NCBI GenBank assembly: GCA_018816865.1
Contig: JAHIUW010000036.1
Location: 217,873-281,872, forward strand
Reading direction: 5' to 3'
From: Pseudomonadota bacterium
GTDB lineage: Bacteria; Desulfobacterota; Desulfovibrionia; Desulfovibrionales; Desulfovibrionaceae
Length of the DNA: 64,000 bases
The number at the start of each line of letters is the position of its first letter. The stretch's first letter is position 1. The position numbers and the translations under genes are program-made. Below, piece by piece: positions 1 through 7,382 of the stretch. The notes below the pieces were generated by a model. That model was not told where the DNA came from. It made no database searches and was given only the letters and a program-made list of their open reading frames with translations.

Positions 1-100
1 CTACGCGGCCTACGAAGACGAGTTCCGCGAGAAGATGATCGAAGCTGGTCTGCCCGTCGAGAAGGACATGGATGAGGCCGCTCAAACCGAGGCCCAATAG
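1..100 (+). CDS. dsrM: DsrM C-terminal end (partial)
   Basis: Only the last 32 codons are in the window, ending in TAG at 98-100. The visible peptide is acidic and hydrophilic, ending in EAAQTEAQ, as expected for the cytoplasmic tail of a membrane cytochrome b subunit. The name rests on position: the gene lies 16 bases upstream of dsrK in the fixed order dsrMKJOP. DsrM is the NarI-like di-heme b membrane subunit that passes electrons between menaquinol and DsrK. The fragment alone would not identify it. Confidence 0.7.
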   Translation, partial: YAAYEDEFREKMIEAGLPVEKDMDEAAQTEAQ

Positions 101-116
101 CCATAAGGAGTAGACG

Positions 117-1736
117 ATGGCTTGGAATGTTAAACCTGAAGAACTTTTGCAGTACGACTTCAAAGTTCCGCAGAAGAATTGGATGGATGTTCCGGCGGAA
201 TTTCGCCCGGGTAACTGGTGCTACCCCGGCAAGCCGGAAATCGTTGAATATCTGAACAAATCCACCAAAGGACAGTTCCCCTACGCCCGTCAGTGGGTAC
301 CCACGGACGAGGACTGGAAACTGCCCGAGAACTGGCGCGAGATCATTCGCGACGGGTTCCGCGAACGCCTGGACAAGTACCGCTCGTTCAAGGTGTTCAT
401 GGACATCTGCGTGCGCTGCGGCGCCTGCGCCGACAAGTGCCACTTCTACATCGGCGGCGGCGATCCCAAGAACATGCCCGTGCTGCGCGCCGAGCTGTTG
501 CGCAGCATCTACCGCGGCGAGTTCACCCTCGCCGGCAAGATCCTGGGCAAGCTGGCCGGTGCCCGCAAGCTGGAAGAAGACGTCATCAAAGAATGGTTCC
601 TGTACTTCTACCAGTGCACCGAATGCCGCCGCTGCTCACTGTTCTGCCCCTACGGCATCGACACCGCCGAGATCACCATGATGGCGCGCGAGCTGATGCA
701 CCTGGTGGGTCTGAACATCAACTGGATCATGGAGCCTGCTGCCAACTCCAACCGTACTGGCAATCACATGGGCATCCAGCCCCATGCCTACTACGACATG
801 ATGGAGTTCATGTGTGACGACATCGAGGAGATCACCGGCGTCAAGGTGAACTGTCCGGTGAACGAAAAGGGCCACGAGGTCCTGTTCATCACCCCGTCCG
901 GCGACATCTTCGCCGACCCGGGCACCTACACCTACATGGGCTACCTGATGCTCTTCCACGAGATCGGGTTGGACTACACCTGGTCCACCTATGCCTCCGA
1001 GGGTGGCAACTTCGGCCTGTTCACCTCGGACGGACTGATGAAGAAACTCAACGCCAAGATGTATGCCGAGGCCAGGCGCCTGGGCGTCAAGTACATCATC
1101 GGCGGCGAGTGCGGCCACATGTGGCGCGTGGTGAACCAGTACATGGACACCATGAACGGCCCGGCGGACTTCCTGGAGACCCCGGTCAGCTCCATCACCG
1201 GCACCCGCTTCGAAAACGCGGCGGCCAACTCCATGATCCACATCACGGAGTTCACCGCCGACCTGATGAAACACAACAAGTTGAAGCTGGACCCCAGCCG
1301 CAACGACAACCTGCGGGTCACCTATCATGACTCCTGCAACCCTGCCCGTGCCATGGGCCTCTTGGAAGAGCCGCGCTACGTCATCAAAAACGTGTGCAAC
1401 AACTACTTCGAGATGCCCGAGGAAACCATCCGTGAAAAGACCTTCTGCTGCGCCGGCGGCTCGGGCCTGAACACGGACGAGTACATGGAAATGCGCATGC
1501 GCGGCGGTCTGCCCCGCGGCAACGCCCTGCGCTACGTGCAGGAGAAACACGACGTAAACATGCTCGCCACCATCTGCGCCATCGACCGTGCGACCCTGCC
1601 TCCGCTGGCCAATTTCTGGGCCCCGGGAGTAGACGTCACCGGCGTCCACGAGATGGTCGCCAACGCACTGGTGATGGAAGGCGAGATTCCCAGAGAAGTG
1701 AACCTGCGGCAGGAACCCCTGCCGGGTGCCGAGTAA
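117..1736 (+). CDS. dsrK: DsrK, HdrD-like iron-sulfur subunit of the DsrMKJOP complex
   Basis: This is the cytoplasmic catalytic-type subunit of the sulfite-reduction transmembrane complex, thought to pass electrons to the DsrC trisulfide. The 539-residue protein has two [4Fe-4S] ferredoxin motifs (C98, C101, C104, C108 and C167, C170, C173, C177). Its C-terminal half is HdrD-like, with the cysteine-rich elements CNPARAMG and CCAGGSG that in this family bind a noncubane cluster. Length and motif order match DsrK. A Shine-Dalgarno sequence (AAGGAG) lies 7 bases before the ATG. It sits between dsrM and dsrJ in a tight operon, and no key cysteine appears to be missing. Confidence 0.96.
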   Translation: MAWNVKPEELLQYDFKVPQKNWMDVPAEFRPGNWCYPGKPEIVEYLNKSTKGQFPYARQWVPTDEDWKLPENWREIIRDGFRERLDKYRSFKVFMDICVRCGACADKCHFYIGGGDPKNMPVLRAELLRSIYRGEFTLAGKILGKLAGARKLEEDVIKEWFLYFYQCTECRRCSLFCPYGIDTAEITMMARELMHLVGLNINWIMEPAANSNRTGNHMGIQPHAYYDMMEFMCDDIEEITGVKVNCPVNEKGHEVLFITPSGDIFADPGTYTYMGYLMLFHEIGLDYTWSTYASEGGNFGLFTSDGLMKKLNAKMYAEARRLGVKYIIGGECGHMWRVVNQYMDTMNGPADFLETPVSSITGTRFENAAANSMIHITEFTADLMKHNKLKLDPSRNDNLRVTYHDSCNPARAMGLLEEPRYVIKNVCNNYFEMPEETIREKTFCCAGGSGLNTDEYMEMRMRGGLPRGNALRYVQEKHDVNMLATICAIDRATLPPLANFWAPGVDVTGVHEMVANALVMEGEIPREVNLRQEPLPGAE

Positions 1737-1750
1737 GGGAGGACTAACCT

Positions 1751-2140
1751 ATGTTTGACGGTGGTAAGATCATTGCCGGAATCATAGTCTTTGTCGGCCT
1801 GATGACGTTCCCGTTCTGGTACAACGTCGGTCAGGCCGCCTATAAAACGCCCGAGCTGCAGCTTCCTCCCAAGGATGTCGCTACCCAATGTGTTGAGTCC
1901 GCGGAATATATGCGGGCCGAGCACATGCAGCTCCTTAACAATTGGCGCGACTGGGTCGTGCGCGACGCAAATCGCGTTTACACCAGCAAGCAAAACGGTG
2001 CTCATTTCGAGATGAGCCTCCAGAAGAGCTGCATGAAGTGCCACACCAGCAAAGAGCAGTTCTGCGACAAGTGCCATACGGCAGCCGCAGTCGCTCCCTA
2101 CTGCTGGGACTGTCACATTGCGCCTCAGGAGGTGAAGTAA
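1751..2140 (+). CDS. dsrJ: DsrJ, periplasmic triheme cytochrome c
   Basis: The 129-residue protein starts with an uncleaved-looking signal anchor (about residues 5-25, IIAGIIVFVGLMTFPF). Three class-c heme sites follow, all in the last third: CMKCH, CDKCH and CWDCH. That number and spacing are typical of DsrJ, whose hemes are known for unusual His/Cys and His/Met ligation. It is the periplasmic electron carrier of the Dsr membrane complex and works with DsrO and DsrP. Its stop codon overlaps the start of dsrO (TAATG), which points to coupled translation. Confidence 0.95.
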   Translation: MFDGGKIIAGIIVFVGLMTFPFWYNVGQAAYKTPELQLPPKDVATQCVESAEYMRAEHMQLLNNWRDWVVRDANRVYTSKQNGAHFEMSLQKSCMKCHTSKEQFCDKCHTAAAVAPYCWDCHIAPQEVK

Positions 2141-2910
2141 TGAAAACCAATAGAAGACACTTCCTCAAAGTCGCCGGTGTGACGGCCTTGGGACTTGCCG
2201 CAGGTGCAGGCACCGCGGCGGCCTCCTATCTGCCGCACTACGACCATGTGACCCCCAACCACGACCACCTCGTGGCCGGGCGCTGGGGCATGGCCATCGA
2301 CACCAGGAAATTCCACTCCAAGGAAGACTTCCTGCCCTTGGTCCAGGCCTGCCACAAGGATCACAACGTCCCGACCATCCCGGGCAAGCAGGAAGTGAAG
2401 TGGCTCTGGACGGACAGCTTCCACCACAGCTTCCCCACCGAGCCCAACGAGTTCCTGTCAGAGGATATTCATCACAGGAGTTTCCTGCTGATGTGCAACC
2501 ACTGCAAGAACCCCCCGTGTGTGCGTGTCTGTCCCACCCAGGCGACCTACAAGCGCGCGGACGGCATCGTCATCATGGACATGCACCGTTGTATCGGCTG
2601 CCGGTTCTGCATGGCGGGTTGCCCTTACGGTTCCAGAAGCTTCAACTTCCAGGACCCGCGCCCGTTCATCGCCGAGCAGAACAAGGAATACCCCACTCGG
2701 ATGAAGGGTGTGGTCGAGAAGTGTAACTTCTGCGCCGAGCGTCTTGCCGAAGGCAAGCTGCCCGCCTGTGTAGAAGCCTCTGAGGGCAAGTTGATCTTCG
2801 GTGATCTGGAGAATCCAGAATCCGAGATCCGCCAGGCCCTCGCGGAAAACTACACCATCCGCCGTAAACCTGACCTGGGAACCGACCCCAGCGTCTTCTA
2901 CATCATCTAA
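2140..2910 (+). CDS. dsrO: DsrO, periplasmic ferredoxin-like iron-sulfur protein
   Basis: This 256-residue periplasmic iron-sulfur subunit is related to DmsB/HybA. The ATG at 2140 overlaps the dsrJ stop. The frame is open further upstream, but this start gives a clean Tat signal (RRHFLK, then a hydrophobic stretch ending near AAAS) and follows the ribosome site CAGGAGG. Cysteine groups typical of four-cluster ferredoxins are seen: CNHCKNPPCVRVCP, CIGCRFCMAGCP and CNFC with a later PAC. It is expected to relay electrons between DsrJ and the quinone-reactive DsrP. Confidence 0.94.
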   Translation: MKTNRRHFLKVAGVTALGLAAGAGTAAASYLPHYDHVTPNHDHLVAGRWGMAIDTRKFHSKEDFLPLVQACHKDHNVPTIPGKQEVKWLWTDSFHHSFPTEPNEFLSEDIHHRSFLLMCNHCKNPPCVRVCPTQATYKRADGIVIMDMHRCIGCRFCMAGCPYGSRSFNFQDPRPFIAEQNKEYPTRMKGVVEKCNFCAERLAEGKLPACVEASEGKLIFGDLENPESEIRQALAENYTIRRKPDLGTDPSVFYII

Positions 2911-2921
2911 GGTGGTGCGAC

Positions 2922-4076
2922 ATGCTTGAATATGCACTCAAGGGTGACAAGAAATACTGGATGTGGATCGGCTTCCTCGGACTGCTGATCTGCATCGGCG
3001 CCTACAATTACCTTCAACAGTTTCAGGAAGGTCTGGTCCTGACCAACATGAGCCGGGACGTGTCCTGGGGCTTCTACGTCGCCCAGCTGACCTACCTGGT
3101 CGGTGTGGCCGCATCGGGCGTCATGCTGGTCCTGCCCTACTACCTGCATGACTACAAGAAGTTCGGAAACCTCGTGGTGTTCGGCGAGTTCATGGCCATC
3201 GGCGCCATCGTCATGTGCCTGCTGTTCGTGGTCGTGGACCTCGGCCAGCCGCTGCGCATGCTGAACGTTGTCCTGCACCCGACCCTGAACTCCGTGCTGT
3301 TCTGGGACGCCACCGTCCTGAACGGTTACATGATCCTGAACATCGTGGTCGGCTGGGCCTCCCTGGAAGCCCAGAAGAAAGGCGTGCCCTACGCGAAATG
3401 GGTCAAGATCCTGGCCATCGTGTCCGTGCCGTTCGCCTTCTCCATCCACACGGTGACGGCCTTCCTGTACGCAGGCATCCCGGGCCGCCACTTCTGGCTG
3501 ACCGCCATCCTGGCCGCCCGCTTCCTGTCCAGCGCCTTCTGCGCCGGACCGGCCATCATGCTGCTGGCCCTGTTCGCCATGGAGAAAACCACCAAGTTCG
3601 AACTGGGCAAGGAAGCCGTGCAGACGCTGACCCGGATCATCGCCTACGCCATGGTCTTCAACGTCTTCTTCTTCGGCCTTGAACTGTTCACCGCGTTCTA
3701 CTCCCAGATCCCGGGCCACATGCACTCCATCGTGTATCTGTTCTCGGGCCTCGAAGGCCATCACGCCATGGTGCCCTACTTCTGGGCCGCCGCGTTCATG
3801 GCCATCCTGTCGCTGTGCCTGCTCATCCCGAGCACGACCCGCAACTGCAAGCCTGTCCTGATCTTCGCGCTGATCATCCTGATCGCCGCCACCTGGATCG
3901 ACAAGGGCATGGGCCTCGTGGTCGCCGGTTTCATCCCCAACATGTTCGAGGGCGTGACCGAATACATGCCGTCGAGCACCGAGCTTCTGATCTCCATGGG
4001 CATCTACGCCATCGGCACGCTCATCGTGACCGTGCTCTGGAAGATCGCCGTTTCCGTGAAGCAGGAAGCCGCCTAA
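2922..4076 (+). CDS. dsrP: DsrP, NrfD-family integral membrane subunit
   Basis: The 384-residue polytopic membrane protein belongs to the NrfD/PsrC family, with about ten hydrophobic segments from residue 15 onward. DsrP exchanges electrons with menaquinone and anchors DsrO. It begins 11 bases after dsrO, with GGTGG as a weak ribosome site, and is the last gene of the operon. A strong rho-independent terminator follows 33 bases after the stop, so the dsrMKJOP transcript probably ends here. Confidence 0.94.
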   Translation: MLEYALKGDKKYWMWIGFLGLLICIGAYNYLQQFQEGLVLTNMSRDVSWGFYVAQLTYLVGVAASGVMLVLPYYLHDYKKFGNLVVFGEFMAIGAIVMCLLFVVVDLGQPLRMLNVVLHPTLNSVLFWDATVLNGYMILNIVVGWASLEAQKKGVPYAKWVKILAIVSVPFAFSIHTVTAFLYAGIPGRHFWLTAILAARFLSSAFCAGPAIMLLALFAMEKTTKFELGKEAVQTLTRIIAYAMVFNVFFFGLELFTAFYSQIPGHMHSIVYLFSGLEGHHAMVPYFWAAAFMAILSLCLLIPSTTRNCKPVLIFALIILIAATWIDKGMGLVVAGFIPNMFEGVTEYMPSSTELLISMGIYAIGTLIVTVLWKIAVSVKQEAA

Positions 4077-4108
4077 CATCCCCGTCCGTTAGGCCCCTCT
4101 ACAGTGCC

Positions 4109-4145
4109 GAAGGCCCGTTCCCGCAAGGGGGCGGGCCTTCTTTCT
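4109..4145 (+). terminator. Rho-independent terminator of the dsr operon
   Basis: The arms GAAGGCCCG (4109-4117) and CGGGCCTTC (4132-4140) form a 9-bp stem, extended inward by CCC/GGG pairs. The stem runs straight into a T-rich stretch (TTCTTTC). It lies just downstream of dsrP on the same strand. Confidence 0.85.
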
Positions 4146-4161
4146 CCTCTCCCGAACCACA

Positions 4162-4261
4162 CCTGCGCACCACTCCCGGCCCTCCCCTTGCGCCTCCTCC
4201 CCCTGGACGGCAAGTTGCAGCGTCCTTCGTTCCTGCGCACCTCTCCCGGCCCTCTTCTTGC
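4162..4261. repeat. Imperfect 30-bp direct repeat in the intergenic spacer
   Basis: Two near copies, 4162-4191 and 4232-4261, share CCTGCGCACC, then TCCCGGCCCTC, then CTTGC, 70 bp apart. No gene is seen in the 4146-4358 spacer between the convergent dsr operon and the M16 peptidase gene. The repeat has no recognised function. Confidence 0.5.
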
Positions 4262-4358
4262 CCCCGGGGGGAACTGCCCTGATCAATCATTGTGCATGCG
4301 CCCAACGGCTGCGCTGCATGACCCCTTCGGCACAGCCAACCGGCCCCGGCCAGACCAT

Positions 4359-4395
4359 ATAAAAAACCGCCCGATGCAGCGCTGCATCGGGCGGT
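4359..4395 (-). terminator. Terminator of the M16 peptidase gene
   Basis: A perfect 15-bp palindrome (arms ACCGCCCGATGCAGC and its complement, 4366-4395) is followed on the minus strand by six Ts. It lies about 100 bases past the stop of the minus-strand peptidase gene. Confidence 0.85.
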
Positions 4396-4492
4396 GGAAT
4401 GGACGACGGGAGAAGGTTCCCGGGGCTTGCTGGTTGACTAGCTTACTGGGCAGTCTAGCCAAGCATTTCCCGGACCCACCCTGCACGCAGCT

Positions 4493-7171
4493 CTAGGGCG
4501 TGACGGTCAGGGTATAGCCCTTGTCCCAGATCAGGTACTTCTGGGCCAGGGCCTGGAGGTCCTCGGGGGTCAAGGTCTTGGTCTTTTCCAAGTTCGTGCG
4601 ATTAAAGTCCAGGGGGAAGCCGCTGACAAGCAACCCGGCGGCCTCGCCGCTGCGCGAGGACAGGCTTTGGTGATCGCGGTAATAGTCACCCTCCAGCAGA
4701 TTCCTGGCGCGATCGATCTCCTCGCCGGAGAGCGGAGTGGCATGCAGATTGGCCACGGCCTCCCTGAATCCGCCCAGGGCCAGTTCGGTCTTGTCGGGAT
4801 ACGTACCGATGTAGAAGGCCAGGAACCCGGATTCGGGCGCCTGCCACAGGAACGCGGTCACGGTGTAGCCCAGGCCCTGCTTGTCGCGCAACTCCCGGAA
4901 CAGCATCCCACCCTGCCCGGCCAAGGCCTGGCGCAGCAGGTCCAGGCCCACGGAGTCCTCATGCCGGGACCCCGGCACGGGGAACGAGACCACGATATGC
5001 GACTGGTTGCGGTCGGGCATGGTCAGGTGCTTGTTGAACTCCTTGCCCCAGCTGGGCGTGGAGAACTCAAAGTCCTGGGCCTGGCCCTGGGCCGCCAGTT
5101 CACGGGCCAGGGTCAGCACGGCCTCGCGGTCGAAATCGCCGCACACGGCCATGATCCAGGACTGGAGGCGCTGACGGCCCCAGAACCCGGCGATCTGTGC
5201 GGTGTCAAAGCCAGCCACACCCTCCACGGTGCCGCGATGGAAATAGGAATAAGCCGTATCGGCGTAGAGCATGGGGAACAGGTTCCTGAAGGCCAGCCCC
5301 GTGGGCTGGTCTTCACGCTGCTTGATGTCGGCGATCTGTTCGCTCTTGGCACGGTCCACTTCCTCGGGGGCCAGGGCCGGGGCCGTCAGGGTCTCCTTGA
5401 ACAGCGGCAGCAACTCAGCGGAGAAGCGCGAGGGGAACTTGGCCCCCACCACGAACAGGTCGCGGCTGGCCGAGGCGCTGAAGGAGGCCGCACGGTCGGA
5501 GAGGTAGTCCTCATACTCCGTGGCGCTGAGGCCTTGCGTGCCTCGGGTCAGGGAACGAGAGGTCAGGTCGGCCAGACCCTGCTCATCGGGGAAGAGCAGG
5601 GAATCGCCCCCCTTGAAGGCCATGGTCACGGAGGTATAGGGCAACGTGCCGTCGGGCAGCAGCACCAAGGTGTGCCCGCCGCCCAGGTCGATGCTCTCGG
5701 TCTGGCCCAGCCCAAGGGTGGCGGCCACCGGGGCCTTGTCGGCCTTGGCCGAGGTCCAGGCCTTGTCCATGGAAGCGGCCATGCTCTGCTCCAGCTCTGC
5801 GGGGTCCTTGTCATTCTCGGGGATCAGGGCGGACACGGCCAGGGCCTCGCGGGTCAGATACTTGCGAGACAATTGCTGCATCTCAGCGGTGGTCACGCCG
5901 CCAACGTTGTATAGATAATTGCTTTCAGCCTCGAGACTGCCCTCGAAGAACTGGAAATAGCCGATCTTGGAGGCCAGTCCCCCCAGAGTCTCCTTGGAGG
6001 AGTACAGGGAGTCCTCGATGTTCAACCGCCCGCGCTCAAGCTCCTGAGCGGTGAATTTGGAGGTGTCCAATCCGGCCAATTCGCGGTTCAGGGCCTCCCA
6101 GAACTCGGGCAGCTTGTCGCCGTCCAGGGTCGCGCTGATGTACAGCAGGCCGACCTGGTCCAGGGTCAGGGTGTAGGCCGACACGTCGTCCACCAGTCCC
6201 AGTTCGTACTTGAACTTGCGGTACAGCAGCGAGGTGTCGTCACCACCCAGCAGGTGCCCCAACATGTCCAGCCCCGCGACCTCGCCGGAATGCAGGCCCG
6301 GCACCGGGAAGGCCACGGCCACATAGGCCTTGTTCCAGGGGCCCTTTTCCACACGGATGCGCGGGGCGGCATGCTCGGCCACAGGCAGCGGCCGCTTGGG
6401 GGTCACGCGGCCGGTGTTCGAAAGCTGGCCAAAGAACTGTTCCACCTCGGCCACAGCGGCCTCGGGCTGCACATTGCCCACCACCACCATGAGCATGGAC
6501 TGGGGCTGATAGAACTGGCCGATGTAGTCCAGGATGTCCTGACGGGTGATGCCTTGGACGGTTTCACGGGTGCCGATGATGGGCCGCGCATAGCCATTGC
6601 CCCCCCAGACCAGGGGTTGCAGAGACTTGAAGCGACGCGAGGACGGGCTGTCCTCTCCGCGTTCCAGCTCGGCCAGGACAACCTTCTTTTCGCGTTCTAA
6701 TTCGTCGGGATCCAGGGCTACGTTGAAGATCATGTCCTGCAACACGTCCAGGCCAAGGGTCAGACGGTCGGCAGGCAGGTCGATCTTGTACATGGTGTAG
6801 TCGAAGCTGGTGGCGGCGTTCAGAGATCCACCGGCACCCTCGATGCTCTCGGCGACCTCACCAGGGGCGCGTCTGCCGGTGCCCTTGAAGACCATGTGCT
6901 CCAAAAGATGGCTGATGCCGGACTGTTTGTCCGTCTCATAGGCAGACCCGGCGCGCACATACAGCCGCAGGGAAACCAGGGGGAAACGGTTGTCGGGCTG
7001 GACCAGCACGGACATGCCGTTGGGCAGCTTGGTCAGCACGGTTTCGGCCGCAGCTACGCCAGTTGCCGAGGCAACACCAACGGTCCCGGCAACCGGGGCC
7101 GCACTGGCGGAAAGGACACTAGCGGCGACCATGGTCAGCGCTCCCATGAGAATAAATATCTTTCTGAGCAT
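4493..7171 (-). CDS. M16-family zinc metallopeptidase, two tandem units
   Basis: The 892-residue protein has an N-terminal signal peptide (hydrophobic to about residue 23, AxA near 24), so it is exported. The first M16 unit carries the inverted zinc motif HLLEH (H88, E91, H92) and the distal glutamate at E168, 76 residues later, as in pitrilysin and processing peptidases. The second half (from about residue 490) resembles an inactive M16 unit with no HxxEH, the usual arrangement in fused M16 proteins. It is probably a periplasmic oligopeptide-degrading peptidase. It appears monocistronic, with its own terminator, and is convergent to the dsr operon. Confidence 0.9.
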   Translation of the reverse strand: MLRKIFILMGALTMVAASVLSASAAPVAGTVGVASATGVAAAETVLTKLPNGMSVLVQPDNRFPLVSLRLYVRAGSAYETDKQSGISHLLEHMVFKGTGRRAPGEVAESIEGAGGSLNAATSFDYTMYKIDLPADRLTLGLDVLQDMIFNVALDPDELEREKKVVLAELERGEDSPSSRRFKSLQPLVWGGNGYARPIIGTRETVQGITRQDILDYIGQFYQPQSMLMVVVGNVQPEAAVAEVEQFFGQLSNTGRVTPKRPLPVAEHAAPRIRVEKGPWNKAYVAVAFPVPGLHSGEVAGLDMLGHLLGGDDTSLLYRKFKYELGLVDDVSAYTLTLDQVGLLYISATLDGDKLPEFWEALNRELAGLDTSKFTAQELERGRLNIEDSLYSSKETLGGLASKIGYFQFFEGSLEAESNYLYNVGGVTTAEMQQLSRKYLTREALAVSALIPENDKDPAELEQSMAASMDKAWTSAKADKAPVAATLGLGQTESIDLGGGHTLVLLPDGTLPYTSVTMAFKGGDSLLFPDEQGLADLTSRSLTRGTQGLSATEYEDYLSDRAASFSASASRDLFVVGAKFPSRFSAELLPLFKETLTAPALAPEEVDRAKSEQIADIKQREDQPTGLAFRNLFPMLYADTAYSYFHRGTVEGVAGFDTAQIAGFWGRQRLQSWIMAVCGDFDREAVLTLARELAAQGQAQDFEFSTPSWGKEFNKHLTMPDRNQSHIVVSFPVPGSRHEDSVGLDLLRQALAGQGGMLFRELRDKQGLGYTVTAFLWQAPESGFLAFYIGTYPDKTELALGGFREAVANLHATPLSGEEIDRARNLLEGDYYRDHQSLSSRSGEAAGLLVSGFPLDFNRTNLEKTKTLTPEDLQALAQKYLIWDKGYTLTVTP

Positions 7172-7224
7172 CTACGATCACTCCTGGTTCTCCTTGTGCT
7201 GTGTGGCCATCCGCAGGCAGGTGG

Positions 7225-7257
7225 CAAAAAAGCGAGGTGCACGCACCCCGCTTTTGA
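7225..7257 (-). terminator. Terminator downstream of the radical SAM fusion gene
   Basis: On the minus strand, AGCGGGGTGC pairs with GCACCTCGCT (10 bp, one G-T) and a run of six Ts follows. It lies between the stop at 7383 and the next minus-strand gene at 7171. Confidence 0.75.
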
Positions 7258-7382
7258 TTTGATAAGGCCTGACACCAGAAATGCAAGGGCAATGCACCCC
7301 GGTTCTTTGGGATTTCCGACGGATGGATTCAAGCCCGGCCCCTGTACCGCGACACTGGCTGCGTACCATTTGCAAGCACCCC

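Noticed and set aside
2907..4079. A 390-codon minus-strand open frame over dsrP
   Set aside because: It mirrors dsrP, is His/Asp/Gly-rich and has no motif; dsrP is well supported by operon context.
4667..5914. A 415-codon plus-strand open frame inside the M16 peptidase gene
   Set aside because: It is the reverse-strand shadow of a clear peptidase, with a composition typical of antisense frames and no family likeness.
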